DNA from: Manis javanica
Taxonomy: Eukaryota > Chordata > Mammalia > Pholidota > Manidae
Assembly (NCBI RefSeq): GCF_040802235.1
Contig: NC_133167.1
Coordinates: 759,001-823,000, forward strand
Reading direction: 5' to 3'
Length of the DNA stretch: 64,000 nucleotides
Part shown: positions 50,043 to 63,439 of the stretch, piece by piece
Layout: every line of letters starts with the position of its first letter
Position numbering within the stretch: position 1 is the first letter of the stretch
Position numbers and translations under genes: made by a program
The notes under the pieces: generated by a model
What the model was told of the DNA's origin: nothing
What the model saw: the letters and a program-made list of their open reading frames with translations, nothing else
Database searches by the model: none

Positions 50043-51600
50043 GTAAGGCCGTCGCCGGGACCCGGCGCAGAGCCCCGCAGCCGCACCTGCATCGACCGTG
50101 CCCGGGCGGGCAGCTCGCTGTCCGCGCCCGCGTCCTTTTCTCCGCCCGAAGTGCCCCCGCGGCGCGGCGCCTTCCCTTCCCCCGATCCTCCCCGGTCCCC
50201 GCGGAGAACAATGGGGCAAATTCAGGGGTGTCCGCCCTTCATTCGCAGTCGGGCGCGGCCCTCGGAAAAGGCCCCCGCGCCGCGGCCCCGGCTGCTGCTG
50301 GACGCCCGGCTGGGTCGGGCGGGGGTCGCTGTGGGGGGCGCGAGCGCCCGGGCGGCCCCTCTCTCCCTCCTGCGTTGCCCCCTCCCCTGGAAGGAGCCAC
50401 CTCGCAAGGACGCGGCCGGGCTGCGTCCGCCCAGGCGGGGGAGGGGAAGGATGGAGCGATGGGGGAGAGGATGCAGACGGCGCTCCGGGGAGGGACGCGC
50501 TGCAGCGGCCGGGCAGCTGCCTGGGTCCCCGGGGTGGGGAGGGCGGGGGCTGGAGCCGCGAGCAAAACAGGCGGGCGGGCGGGCGGAGGCTGGGCGGCGA
50601 GGCCCAGCCGCCCGCTCCGTGCGCACCTCCGGCGCTGCCGACTCGCTCCCCCCGGCTGCGCCGTCTTCCCAGGAGACCCCAGCCCCTTTCCGGAAAGACC
50701 CGCGGCTTGGGAGGGGCAGCCGGCGGACCACGCCTGCGTCTGTGCAGCCAGCGCCCCAGTAACAGGTGCGGCCTGGCCGCGGGCGCGGAGGGGGCGCGGG
50801 GCTGCGGCGTCTGGGCTGGCGGGGCTCCCCAGGCGCGCGGATCGGGTGACCGCGAGGAGCGCTGCAGCGGGGACCCTTGAACGCCCCGCCCCTCTAAGCT
50901 GCCTCTCCCCCACCTCCCTCCATGCCCACGGCACCGTCCTGGCCCTCGGCACGGGGCGGGCCCGGGGCCGCGTCCCGGGTGAGTGGGGAGGGTCCCAGAC
51001 GGCTAGGCGCTGGGTGGGCGGGGGATGGAGGGCCGGTGGGGCGGGGGAGGGGAAGGAGGGAATGCCAAGTCATGGGGACTGCCGGGCGCGGGCGCGACGC
51101 CGTCCTGGCGCGGACCCGATGCGCGCCCACGTTCCCAGGAATGCGGACTTTCCCCCAGAGACCCATGGACCCCTCCTCAAGCGGCCACCCCCTTCCAGGG
51201 GTGTCCGCATCGCTGGGCTTGAAGACCTGTTAGGGCCAGCGGACTGGCCGCTCAGGCTGCGGAGAGGTGCGGGGGCGCCACACCGTAACCCTGGGAATTG
51301 GGCACGGCCGCGAGCGCAGGCTCTTGTAGGACCGTCACGCCCGCCCACCTCGGCCCTGCGCCCCAGCTGGCCGGTGGGCCCTGCCAGGGCAGCCGTGCCC
51401 ATCCTCCGAGGCCTCAGTGCGCAGCTGCGGCTTTGGACGAAGCTCAGGGGTCCAGCGGGGGCTGGGGCTGTACCTGCGGCGGCCATTTTGCAGGTGTGGC
51501 TGGTCACCCGCCTCAGCCGGCCGTGGGACGGGGAAATCGGGTCCTGCACTGGGGCTCAGTGTCCGCAGTGCAGGGTGAGGGGTGCTGCCAGGGCCCGGTC

Positions 51601-54430
51601 TGCGCTTGGTTGGAGTCGGGATCCAGGCACCGTCTGGGGCTGGTGGTTGCAGGGAGGCCACTGGCCAAGTGACCCAGACAGGTGCAGGGGCAGTCGGCCT
51701 CTCTCTGGGTGTGAAGTCTGGGGGGGGGTCCTGGGTCCACAGCAGGGTGCGGGTGAGCAGCCGCATCCTGTGCAGCGCCTGGACCTGAGGAGATCAGGGT
51801 ATCTCCTGGGGCGTGGTCTGCAGGTAGAAGGAAGCTGGGGTCAGGTGTGGACCTGGGGGCCGCCACCCCAGGCCTCCCACTGAGGGACCCTGTGAGGAGG
51901 TCTGCAGGATGCCCTCTGGGTGCCCCCCGGGTGCCATCCCGGTGCTGCCCTTCTCCCTCCCTTTGCTGGAGTACCCCACAGACTGCCTCTCCTCTGGCCC
52001 CTGGCTGGGCCCACCAGCGTGGAAGCTGTGCAGAGACTGAGGCTTTGTCCGAAGCCCAGAACTGGTGCCCAGCCGAGCCAGGGTGCACCCAGGCCCACAG
52101 GCAGAGGGGCCCAGCTTTGTCACACCCAGGGCTGACCGTGTCCTTTGGGGTGAGAGTGGGGAAGTCCTCGCATGGGCTTGTGGAGGCTGGATGGGGTTGG
52201 AGCAGGGCCTCAGGAGAAGGCCCTGGGCAGGGGGTGGGGGGCGCGGGGGAGGAGTGTCCTGATGGGGACCTGGTACCAGTGGATCAACTGTCCAGGGCAT
52301 GTCCTGCGAAGCACAGGCCCACAGAGCCCTTCAGGCCTGAAACCTTGTGCTTCTCTGAGCTGGGAGGGCCCTGAGCTGCCACCTCGGGTGGAGAGTGACT
52401 GGCAGGGGTCCCTCAGCAGCTAGTGACGCCCAGAATGAGCACACGCTGCCTTCCTGCTGTGTCCCGAGTGCTCCCCAGAGCCCTGCCCCATGTAGTGCTC
52501 TTCGGCCAGGCCAGAAGGACTGGACTCGCCGCCCCACTCGGGTGGCTGAAGGGAATCCACTGAGCCCCTCCCTGTCCCCCTTTCCCGTTCGCACCCAGGA
52601 GCACCTCTGAGGACGGTGCTGGGGTGGGACCATGTCCTACCCCAGACCTCCTGGACAAGCCAGACTGGTCGGCTGCCCAGCACCCACTCTGTCCCTTTAG
52701 CTGATGGAGTTCCAGTCCACCTGGGTGCTCCCCCACAGGCAGGGTGCAGGGTCAGGCCCGGGGGGCGGGATCCTTGGCCTGTGCCCCTGCTTTGCAGCCC
52801 TGCCTGACCTTGTGGTTTTAACTCCTGAGCACAACCAGGATCGGATCCTGACTGCAGGCTGAGGGGCGCTGGCTGACTCCAGGCCCCCCAGAATTCCCAG
52901 CCAGTGCCTCAGGGACCCAGTGAAGGGGTGATGGCATTGGGAGACGGAAGGGAGGAGGAGGCAGTCAAGGTCAGTGGTCCGCTGAGGCTGAGCCTCCTGA
53001 CCCTCCGAGTTCCTCCCTAGTCCCTCCTGCGGGTCGTGGCCACCCTCCCCAGCTGGCGCCCTCCCTAGCCAGCACCCACTGCAGGTGAGGCAAGGTGCCA
53101 CCCTTGAGACTGATCAGGAAATACTACCTGGGTCACATCTAATCCTGGCTCTGTGGATGGGGTGCCAAGCCCTGGACCCCTCCTCCAACCACCCCCCATT
53201 TGGAAGCCGTGGGGCTGGCTGGTGTCCTCCCCCTGCTCAGGTTTCAGGGCTCCCTAGGGGCTGGGGAGGGCAAGCAGGACCCCGGCCCAGGCCTCCTGTT
53301 CTTGCTCCTCACCTGTCCCCTGGCGCCCTGGGGTGGCTGGAGCCGCTACTCACATGCGCACACACACGTGTACTTCCACACACACCCACTCACACACATG
53401 CACACACTCATGCACTCGTGCACACACAGCCCTGTAGTGCTGTCCTGCCCAGAGCTCTTCTTCTCACCCAGCCTCTGCGAGAGGCTCCTGCTGTCCCAGA
53501 CGTGGCCACCACCTTGACACCTGCTGTCACCCACCCCCTGGGATGGGGCCAAGGAGGAAGAGGGCATTCACTGGGCACAGACACCACACTGCACCCCTCA
53601 TATGCATCCCGTATCCAGGGCTCCCGAGACCTCCCGCCTGGCAAGCAGTGCGGAGACCACTGCCCTGAGAAGGCTTGTGCGCCGGGACCCTACTGCAGCT
53701 CCTGACCCCAAAGACAATGGCTCTGCTAGTGCAGCCCCGCCCCGCCCATCGCCTGCCCCCGCCCCGTGCTTCCCTTTGACCGGCCTGCTGGCCTCCTGCA
53801 CGGTGGGCGCTCAGTCCCTTTCCCAGTGGGCCCCGGGCAGGCAGCTGCCACCCTGTCAGGGTGGGAGTGTCTGTGTGTCTGTTTCCCCCATTCAGGGCCT
53901 GCTGGTTCCTGAGGCAAGTGCCCCTTTCCTCTGGGGCTGCTGCAGTGCAGGTCTGGGGTGGAGTGGGGAGGACCTGACTGCTCCTGTGGGCCTGGCTCCC
54001 TGCAGACCCCTTGCCCCTGAGCCCTCAGAGGGAGACTGGGGGTATTGGGTGCCCTGCTCCCCACCCGTGGCCTCAGCCCTGACAGTAGCGCTCAGGTGTG
54101 CTCCCGTTTCCTTCCCCACCTGTCCTCAGCTCCAGCCAGGATGGTGAGGGCAGCTGGACCATGAGTGTCTAAGGTCTGTGGGTCAGTGGGGGCAGACTTC
54201 TGAGGTCCTGTTGTGGGACAGGGGCAGGGGGCTTACTGAGCTGCTTAGTGTCTTCTGGTCCCCACACTCCTGGGGACAGGACCACACCATGGCTGCAGGT
54301 CCGTGGCACCTGGGAGGGTGGCCGCTGCAGGATGACCAGTGCTGCGGGGGTCGGGCCCAGCCAGGGAGACAAGCCCTGGGCGCCCCCCTCTGCCTGGGCT
54401 CACACTCAGGCAGGATGTTCCTGGTTGGGG
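51601..54430. other. Presumed KIF1A intron 1, GC-rich part
   Basis: GC-rich sequence with no supportable exon. It contains a CA-rich low-complexity tract at about 53,350-53,432. Confidence 0.45.
53350..53432. repeat. Irregular CA-rich tract
   Basis: Interrupted CACACA/CACTCACACA repeats with CACGTG and ACATGC variants. It is degenerate and therefore old. Confidence 0.85.
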
Positions 54431-54439
54431 CTTTATTTC

Positions 54440-54950
54440 CCTGAGATCTCAGGGGTCTGGATACTGGGTGTGTTTATTTTGTCCTTCCCCTGGGTTGGAG
54501 TCTGTTTCTGGGACCCCGGTGCTGCTCCTTTCTTGGTTTCTGTCTTGTTTTGCTGGCTCACGTTCTCGTGCGACTTCCTTAAAGGGAGTCCTTGACTGTG
54601 TGACAGTGTCCTTGCTCTGTCCTCCCGCTGGGTATTCGGTGTGTCTGGCTGTGCTTCCTTTGGGGAAATTGCTTCCCTCCGAGCACAGAAGGCGTCCGCA
54701 TGGCCCACTGCATCCAGTTGTTGAAGGGCCACATACCTGCCTTTCGTTTCTTCTGTTTTCGTCTTTGAATCTGTGCGTTGGCCTTCTATGTTCTCGTCTT
54801 TTCTCTCATATATTCTGTCTCTTGTTTACATTCTGTTTTCTGGGCTTCCTTTTCAAGTTCTTTTTTGGAATTTTGTATTTCAGCGTGAGCACCTTTTATC
54901 TCTAAGCACTTAACGTCCTTGTCTGTAACTGTTCCCATTTCATAGCCTCC
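54440..54950 (-). mobile_element. Probable antisense LINE sequence
   Basis: This T-rich tract (TTTATTTTGTCCTTCCCCTG through TATTCTGTCTCTTGTTTACA) has the composition and phrasing of antisense LINE sequence, but the family is unclear. Confidence 0.35.
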
Positions 54951-57575
54951 TGTTCTTGTTTGGGAAACGCAGTGTCGTCCAGAAGCACTGTAAGGGTGCT
55001 GCTAGGGGCGCTCTGCCTGCTGCCTGTGCTTCCACTCCGCGGCGTCTCTTCCCGCAGGGCTGGTTGCCTGCTGCTTTATTCTGGTCTCTCACTTGGAAGC
55101 CTTTTCTCTTCCTGTGTACATGGGAGGCCTCACTGGTGTGGGGAGGTGCCCTGCTGCTGGCATGGAGCCTGTGTGGGGAGTGGGGCCTCCATGGGCAGGC
55201 TTCGCTTTAGGCAAAGGCATGGGAGTGAGATGCCAAGCTGTCCCCCAATACCACAGTGCAGGGTGCCATATGCATGCTGCTCTGGCCAGACGTTTCCTGC
55301 TATTTCTGTGGAGAAGAACCTTCTGCTCCTTTCCTGGGGGTATGGCAGCCTCTGTCCTCTGAGAGGGAAGGCGAGTGCACCCCCCACTGGTGTGGGGATT
55401 CTGCAGACAGCCTTGCATCCAAGGCCCCCTGTTCAGCCTGACTTCCTGCTTCTGTCCTCTGCTGGACCCACTGAGCCCCGAGGCCCAGAGCCCCCAAGGC
55501 TCCTGTTGTGCCAACCTGCTCTGGGCCATTTCTGGCTCCTGCACCCGCCCTCCAGAAAGGTTGTCAGGGCCAGAGGCTGTGGGTGATGATGCTCCCGCAC
55601 CCTCCACTGGTGAGGGTGACCCGCTACAGAGGGTGTGCTCTGTCCTCCATCCATGGGGTCTCGAGAGTGACCAGTGTGCCTGGCGGCCATCCAGCCCGAG
55701 GCCCCCTCGTCTGTCTGCGGTGCCCAGGAGCATGGCCTCTCGTGCATTGTAATACTAAGGAAACCTGATTTTATTTTTTATTTTTTCTCAAAATCTTCAA
55801 GAAAAATCAGTGTTTCAGGAAGAGGCGAGGTGTTGATGCTGTTCTGGGATGTGCTGCGGGTCGGACAGGGAGGCAGACAGGTGCCCCAGGTGAGAGCCTC
55901 CAGGTGCTGTTCCCTGGAGAGCCCGCCTCCCCTGGTGTCAGGGCGCCTGAGCGGAGGCAGGGTTCCTGCCCCTCCTGCCTCCTCCGCGCTCCCTGCCGAT
56001 TTGTGGATAAGCAGGTCTGAACCGGAGGGGTCTCTGCACGTCTGCCTGACCACCTCACCGCCCTTTCCCTGAGCATCTGGCTGTTCCACGCTTCCTGCCC
56101 TCACCCCTGCCCCGTGTTGATGCAGAATCTGAATTGCCTGAGAGCTCCGAGAAACAGGCCTGAGCTCCTTGAGAGGCCGGCCCCACTCTGTGTCCAAGGC
56201 AACCCGTACTGGTGGGTCCCCAGCAAGTTCTTACTGAAGGGCGAATTCAACCCCCCTCTTATGTCCCCAGCCCCCTTCTCTGGGCACCCCCGCCCGTGTG
56301 TAGGCATCACTGTGGGTCACTTCCCACCCACGGGTATGAGCGCCCTTGCCCCACCCCTCAGATCCCCCCTTCCCCCTGATGACTATTCTTTGCTCCACTA
56401 CTCACGGATGCAGCCTGGTCTGTGCCCCTCAGACTTGGATGGCAGACACCCACCTCCCTGGCCAAGACCCTCCAGGACAGCTCCTCAGGCTCTTCTTGGG
56501 CCCTGGGTGGTTGTCCCTGCCCCTTTGTCTGTCTCCTTGCGTGGCCTTGAGCCTGCAGTCAGCCAGTCATCAGCTTGGATATGTCCATGTCCCCTGCTTC
56601 ACCTGCAGCCTCAGCTTCTGTGGCCACAGGATCCTCCTTCCCCGAAGGAAGCACTTGTGGCGTCCTCCCCTCCAGAGAACCTGCCCTGCACAGGGAGAGC
56701 TCCCCCTCTGTCCCCTCCAGCATGTGGGGGCCCCAGACCCCACTCTCACCCTACCCTCTGCCACAGGCACCAGGGATGGCACTGGGCCCTGCCGGGCTAT
56801 GTTCAGGGCAAGACTGAAATCCTTAACGCCAAATCCTTGAAGAATGTCATCATGTGATAGGACACGTGCAAATACAGAGTACAGAGTAGCTCAAGAGACA
56901 GCCGGAGGCCCACCATCCCTGTGGAAAACAAGGCGTTTCAGGGCGTTTCTCGTCCCCAGCGCTTGAGCGCCTACCGTTCACGGGGCCCCTCCCGCAGGAG
57001 GGAGCAGGAGCCGCTGTCCTGGCCCCACTTTGCATACCTGGCCAGGGAGGCATGAAAGGCCTTGTCCAGGGTGCTGACCTAATGCAGGGCCACACCGAGG
57101 CCTGGACAGCAGCCGCTGCTAGACCCTGTCGTGGAGGGTCGCCCGCACCTGGGCTTTGGTGCTCAGCCCTCTCGGTGCCCTGTGCCGGGCCGTCTAAATG
57201 ATGTTTTCGAGATTCCCAGGACACATTCAGCACTGCTTTTCACCTCACCTCCAGACAGTGCTGCTGTGTGAGTGGGTCACAGGGTTGATCATTCAGGCTG
57301 TCTCCCTCCTCTCTCCCCCCCCCTCCCACTTCTACTACAGAAACTGTAGCATTTGGGGACATTTCTCCTGCTTTTGTACGAAATCTCTAGTGGTCCCGCT
57401 GCTGGTCACGTAGTCTGACGCTTCACTAGCTATTACCACATTGTTTCCAAAGTGGTTGTGCCAGTGAAGTTTTGCTAGGTGGACTCTGTTCCTGTTGCTC
57501 TGTCTTTACAGCATTTGGTGTTTTCAGAAGTTTTAGTGATATGATCTGACGGCTATGGTTTTAAACCATGGATTC
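54951..57575. other. Presumed intron sequence, nothing recognised
   Basis: Mixed GC-rich sequence without a supportable exon. Part of 54.95-55.4 kb may belong to the LINE-like stretch before it. Confidence 0.4.
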
Positions 57576-58082
57576 TGAATCAGGTCTTACTCAACTTATG
57601 ATGGGGTTACATCCCAATAAACCCAGCATAAATTGAGTATGTTGTTAAGTTGAAAATGCAGTTAAATTAAGTAACTTGCCAAGCATCAGAGCCCAGACGA
57701 GCCCCCCTTAAAGTACTCAGAACACTTACCTAAGCTGCAGTCGAACAAAGTCATTTAACACAAAGCCTATTTTGTAATAAAGTCGGGTATCTCGTGTTTG
57801 TTACACACTGCACTGAAAGTGAAAAGCACGTGGCTGCACGGGCACAGCGTGGCTGGTTGTGTCAGTGTATAGGTGCTGACCCTCGCGATCTTGTGGCTGA
57901 CTGCAGGCTGCGGCTCCATGCCACTGCGCACCCTCACGAGAGAATATCATGCCACATGTAACTAGCTTGGGAAAAGATCTAAGTTCAAAATTTCGAATCA
58001 TGGTTTCTACTGAATGTGTATCACTCATGCACCATCATGAAGTCGGAAAATAGTAAATCAAAACGTCGTAAGTCAGGAACCA
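57576..58082. mobile_element. DNA transposon with inverted ends (Tigger-like)
   Basis: The left end ACTCAACTTATGATGGGGTT and the right end ACGTCGTAAGTCAGGAACCA are related as imperfect inverted repeats (ACTTATGA versus, reversed, ACTTACGA). The interior phrases ACAAAGCCTATTTTGTAATA and GTTTCTACTGAATGTGTATC match a non-autonomous Tc1/mariner-type mammalian repeat. About 0.5 kb. Confidence 0.6.
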
Positions 58083-58429
58083 TCTGTGTTGTGGTTGAGT
58101 ATCTTGTCCTGTAAATTGTGCCTTTCTGACCATTTTTTTCTTCTGCATCTTTTTCCTTTGATTTGTGTCTGTTCTTTATATGTTGTATACATGGTCCTTG
58201 TTGGCCATGTGTGCTGTGTCATCTGGTGGGCGGGCTGCTCTTCGCCCTGTTGAGGTCAGGACTTTCGGTGCCTTCTGTGGGTTAAGAAATCCTTGAAGGA
58301 GAGCATAGAGAGATGATTCTTCATTGTCTTCCAAAATGTTGTTGTTCTCATGTAGGTTGGTCCACATGGAATTTGTTTTGGTGTAAAAAAGGGATCTAAT
58401 ATTGTATTTTTCCATATGGTTAGCCAGTT
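58083..58429 (-). mobile_element. Antisense LINE-1 fragment
   Basis: TTTGATTTGTGTCTGTTCTT and TATATGTTGTATACATGGTC resemble the reverse strand of L1 ORF2. Confidence 0.5.
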
Positions 58430-58800
58430 GTCTTAGACTGGGCAGCTGTAACAGACCGCCGCAGACTGAGTTGCTTGTAAACAGCAGAAAATTATTGCTC
58501 ACAGTTCTGAGGCTGGAAGTTCGGGACCAGGGTGCCAGCCGGTCGGGTTCTGGTTAGAGCCCTCTTCTGGGTCTCAGAGACTCCGTTCTGTGTCCCCACA
58601 TGGCCGGGAGCAGAGAGGAGAGGGCACTCTCTTGGGGCTCCATCGGGGCACTTACCCTGCTGGTGAGACCCGTCCTCATGAGCTCATCTGACTCTGATCA
58701 CCTTTCACAGGCCCCGCCTCCTGACCCCAGCACAGTGGGGACTAGGGTTTCAACACTGGGGTTTGTGGGGGGCACGGACATTCAGTCCAGACACCAGTGT
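58430..58800 (+). mobile_element. Old interspersed repeat (copy 3 of 3)
   Basis: CTTAGACTGGGCAGCTGTAA, GCTCACAGTTCTGAGGCTGG and TCAACACTGGGGTTTGTGGG to CATTCAGTCCAGAC give the fullest copy of the repeat also seen at 41.39 kb and 5.69 kb. Confidence 0.6.
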
Positions 58801-58839
58801 TCTCAACAATGCTGGTTTAATAGTCCATCCTCTTCTCAC

Positions 58840-61800
58840 TGACCTGCAGAGATTCCTCTGCTAGGTGCCAGAAGGGCTGCGGCTGTCTGTGGAGTTCCCT
58901 GTGTCAACACTGGTCACCACCTTATCCCAACTGCTCTGTCCTCATTGCTGTAGGTCTCTATTAAGTCTCGATAGCACCAGGTGGTGTTGCCTTCTACCCT
59001 CTTGTTGGATTCATTTGGGTGAAAATAAATGTTTATAAGATACTGAACTCAATTTTCCATGAACAGGTTATAGTTCTTCATTTATTTATATTTTCTATAA
59101 TTTTTAAACTTTAAAATTTCTCTATGAAAGTTATGTGCATCTTTTATGACATTTATTCCTATAAAGGTACTGTATATACTTCCGGTTATTTTTTAAATTG
59201 TACCTTAAAAATATTTTTTAAAACTCATTATCACTAGCGTATACCAGTGTGATGGTTTCTAGCAACTTTGCTGAACCTTCCCACTAATTCAAATTATTTG
59301 TCTGTGTATCCTCTTGATTTTTGTGTAGGTAAGCAAATAAACTACAAATAATGACATTTTTGTTTCTTCCTTCCCAATCCATATTTTGTCATTGTTGTTT
59401 CTTTCTCCTGCCTTATCACTCTGGCTAGAACCTCACTCTAATGTTTAAAAGATGTGGTGATCGCAGGCGTCCTGAACTTGTTGCTGAATTTAAAGGGAAT
59501 GTACCTGATATTTCACCATGAAGTGTGATAGGTAGGTTTTTCGTAGATACCTATTATGAGACTGAAGAAGTTTTCTTTTATTCTCATATTGCTCGCAGTT
59601 CCATCATAAATGGGTTTTGAAAATTACTGAATGCTTCTTCAGGACCTATTAAGTATTTCATTGGCCTTTTCCCCTTCAATCTAGTATGTGGCAAATTACA
59701 TCAATAGACATCCCAATGTTAAACCATACATTATGTCACTATACTGGTATTCCTGGAATAACCTGCTGTGTCATCCTTTTTATTTGCTGTGTGGACTTCC
59801 TTGATACTGTTTTGAACTTTTATGTCTATATTAATCAGTGAAATTGGTCTGTGATCTTCATTTCTCGAAATTTTTCTTTGTCTGTGTGATGCTAAGGTCA
59901 TATTGGCTGCAGTGAGTGAGTTGGGGATATAATCTGTCTCCCCTTCTTTTTCCTGTTCCCTCAAAGAGTTTGTACAACATTGGAATTACCTTGTTTTTGA
60001 CTGTATGGCAGAACTCACTTATAAAAGTGTCTGATTCTGCTGGTTTTTTTAGAGGGTAGATTTTTAGACTATCAAGTCAATTTATTTAACGGATGTAGGA
60101 AAATCGAAGTTCCTATTGACTCATTTTTCTCCTAGTCATAGGTCATCTTTTCCTGCTTCTTTGCTGTGTAGTAATTTCTTTAATTGGATTCTAGGCACTT
60201 CTGCATTGTGGAGCATCTGATTACACTTTCTCCCTATAAAATATAGTGGACTTCGTTTTGGCAGGCAGTTACTAGGAGACTAATATGATCCTTCAAGGCC
60301 TGATTTTAAGCTTTTCTAGAGTTACTCTAGGGTAAATGCCACTCCAGGGATAGTTAGGCCCACTACTAAAGTATGATTTCTTTGGGGTCTCGGCTGAATG
60401 TCTGGGGTGGAGGTACCCAAAGATCTCCATTCTGGCTGGTGGAAGCACAAACGTTTTCTTCCTTTGTGTGAGCCTTGGGAATCTTGTCTGGGGGATTGGA
60501 CTAGTACTCTATAAAGACTCAAGGGCCCCCCTTTGCAAATTTCTGGAGCTCCATTACTGAGCAATAATGCTTCCCTTTCCAGAACTATGACCTATAACTC
60601 CAGCCACCTCAACCTGCCCGAACTCTGACCCCCATCTCCTCAACTCTTCAAAGCTGCTGAGCTGTGTAGGTCCTCCTTCCCATACTTGGGATCTGTAAAT
60701 TGCCTCCAGGCACGTTTGGGGTCTACTCGTAGGCTTCACCTCTTACGTTCCCTTCCCTTAGTGATCACAGCCCCGCACTACCTGCTGTACCATACCTGAA
60801 AACAGTGACTTTCATAGGTTTGGTCCGGTTTGCTAGGTATCGTTTACAGTGGCAGACTGGGCATGGTCCTTGTAACTCCATCGTGACTGGACATGCAAGT
60901 GCCACAGGTTTCATTAGTAATATTTTCTTTATCATTTGCACTAAGTTTACATCTCCATCTTGATTTCTTTTGTGCATTAGTCACTTAGAAGTTTATTTTT
61001 TAAATTTCTAAATGCGTGGGTTTTTTAATGATCTTTATTGATTTTTAATTTGTGCTCAAATTACATGATCCATTTGATACAGGTCTTTGAAATTTATTAG
61101 GAGTTGCTTTATGGCCTACAACCTGGGAAAATAGCATATAAATGCTCCATATGTGTTAGAAAAGAATGTGTTTCTCTAATTTTCAAGAACAAGAGAGCAC
61201 ATATATTCATTGGTTCATGATTACTGTGTTCAAGTCATCTACATCCTTCTTAATTAAATGTCTGCTTCATATGTCAATTAGTGAGAGGCATATTAAAATT
61301 CCTGTCATGGTAAATTAATGAATTTTTCTGTGTTGCATTACTCTTAACCTTCGTTTTATGTTTTCATCATTTTATCTCTCTGGAATCATTCTGGGTAATT
61401 CTTTCTGACATATTTTCCAGTTCATTAATTTTCTGTTCAACTCCATTTGAATTGCTGATTAACGTGTCTGCTAAGTTTTTTAATATAAATGATTACATTT
61501 TTATTTCTAAAAGTTCTGCATATTTCCCCCCATTATTTCCCATACTTGCTTATTTCTGCAAACATTGTAACTGTGCTTTTTAATAATCTATGTCTGACAA
61601 TTCCAGTGTCTGAGGTCCTTGATCCAATTCTGGTTTTCTTTTCTTTTTTTCCCAACTCTTATTTATAGTGATTTGCTTCTTCAGTGTTTGGGAGCATTTC
61701 CCTGTGAGCTCACATTTGATTGATCTTCAACTGTGGGAAAACTGGCGACCTGAGGGGAGAAAGTTATTTCTGAGGATGACTCACTCTGCTCCTGCAAGGT

Positions 61801-62200
61801 GCTTTGGGTGCAAACACCTCAGACCTACTCCGAGCCGTTTCTCAAACCTGTGGTTTGCTGATTGTGCAGGTGTTGTACATTTGAAACCAAAACTTGCACG
61901 AGGACAGGTTTCCGGCCTCAAATTCTCAGAAACGCTGGCTTTTTTACCACGTGGAGCTGAAAGTCATTCAGTTGAATTCCCTGGTGTCCCTTTGATGGTG
62001 GGTGGTTTTCCCCAGCGTGCATTTCACTGGGGTTGTTTGAAGGATCCACCTTTCTGTGGTGACTTGGTCCCGATCCCACTCTTGGAGGTGTTTGAGGCTG
62101 TGCCTCCTGTCTCCTACTCAGCAGGTGAAATGAAATTCGCCGCACTTCTTGGGTGAGCATGTGTCTGCGGCGTCCCCCCTGCTAGGTGGACTAGCCAATC
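58840..62200 (-). mobile_element. Long antisense LINE-1 remnant
   Basis: About 3.3 kb of T-rich sequence reads as L1 ORF2 and 3' UTR on the minus strand. ACTGGTATTCCTGGAATAAC and AATCAGTGAAATTGGTCTGT (59.74-59.86 kb) are the reverse strand of the reverse-transcriptase region. No intact frame remains. Confidence 0.75.
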
Positions 62201-63430
62201 TAATTTCACTTCCTCCTTCCTCCATTTCCCCTTTCCTCAGAAGTTCTGTTATCTTATTCTGATATTCATTATTTACCCCAAATTTCTATGTGCTTGCTAA
62301 TGGGAGGGTTTCTCATCTAACACACACAGCCAGAAGTGGAAGTCTGTCATTCACCTTTTCTCCTATTGTTTGAGAAATATTAATTTTACTGAATAAACTG
62401 ATTCTTGTCTTCATGCACACCAATACTCATCGACCAAAATGAGGTCTTTTGGTTGATGGATTGATTGATTTACCCAAACCATTTGGTAATTACTTTAAAA
62501 ATAATCAATTTTAGATGCAGTATGAACACAGCGTAGGAGGTCAAATATGTCTACAGACAGACCTTATTTAGAAAATCAGCTGTTTTTGCTCTCTGTCCCC
62601 AATCCCAGCTTTTGTTGTCGCTGTTTGGCTCTATCTTGCTGAATAGTGTAGTTGTTCTGACAGTGTTCTGCCTGTCTTAGAAGTGACATAAACAAAATCA
62701 CAAAGTGTATCCCCTTAGTGTCTGGCTCGTCTTCCCTCAGCGGTGTGTTTGTGGTGTCCCCTCACTCCTGAAATGCCACTAAAGAACAATAAAGTAAGCT
62801 AAGAAGGTCCAAACTCTCTCTCAGGGGTGGAAGAACAGAAGAGAAGACGCAGAACCTATGTGGGAACTAAGAGCAGGTGCAGGCAAACTGGATGCCCAGG
62901 AGGCGGAGGGGACGTTGTGGAGCAACCCGTGGACGTCCCGCAGGCGAGGAGCGGGTCCCCGTGGGGTCACGTTCTAGAGGTCCAGTGCGGAGTCCGCTGA
63001 GGAGCAGTTAGACTCCCAAGGCTTCTCCCGCAGCTCCTTCTCCATCACTTTTTTCCTCTTTCTAAGCCTTCCACCTTGCTGATCTCGCCCATGTCTGTGA
63101 CTTAGTCATTGCTCCCAAGTGACTGGCCCCCTCTCCTTGCCCCAAGCCCTCTGCAGGTGTGCACGTCCAGCCACCTCCCTGGTATCTCCACGTACGTCCA
63201 GCTCCCCAGTGCTGCAGACGCGGGGGTCAGGGGATGAACGAGATGACGGCCCTTCTCTGGGAGATCTTTACTTCTGGGTCACATCTGCAGACCCGTCTCA
63301 AGGCAGACCCTCCAGTCCCAGAGGTGAATCCACAGCTCCCTCCGGGAAGCTGGGGTCTGCACCGACCTGGAAATGATGTGAAGGACCCCCCGGCCCTGTG
63401 CTTGTGAAGCCGCACTTCCTCCCTGGGTCC
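62201..63430. other. Presumed intron sequence, nothing recognised
   Basis: Mixed sequence. 62.85-63.40 kb is GC-richer unique DNA with no supportable exon; the KIF1A start region was not found here. Confidence 0.4.
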
Positions 63431-63439
63431 TGCTTTACC

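Larger units (their letters stand above)
49200..51600. promoter_or_regulatory. KIF1A: Large CpG island, probable KIF1A promoter
   Basis: About 2.4 kb of very CpG-dense sequence is strong enough to hold an 881-codon stop-free frame by composition alone. In human the gene next to AGXT on this side is KIF1A, transcribed away from AGXT, which corresponds to the plus strand here. The densest part (49.65-50.1 kb) contains CRE/ATF-like motifs: TGATGTCA near 49,750, CGTCAC at 49926-49931 and 49942-49947, and GTGACGCC near 50,030. The assignment to KIF1A rests on synteny; no KIF1A coding exon is in the window. Confidence 0.6.

Noticed and set aside
49238-51883. An 881-codon plus-strand open frame
   Set aside because: It lies entirely in a CpG island where stop codons are scarce. 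The translation is low-complexity Arg/Gly/Ala/Pro with no domain, and overlapping long frames exist in other frames and on the other strand.
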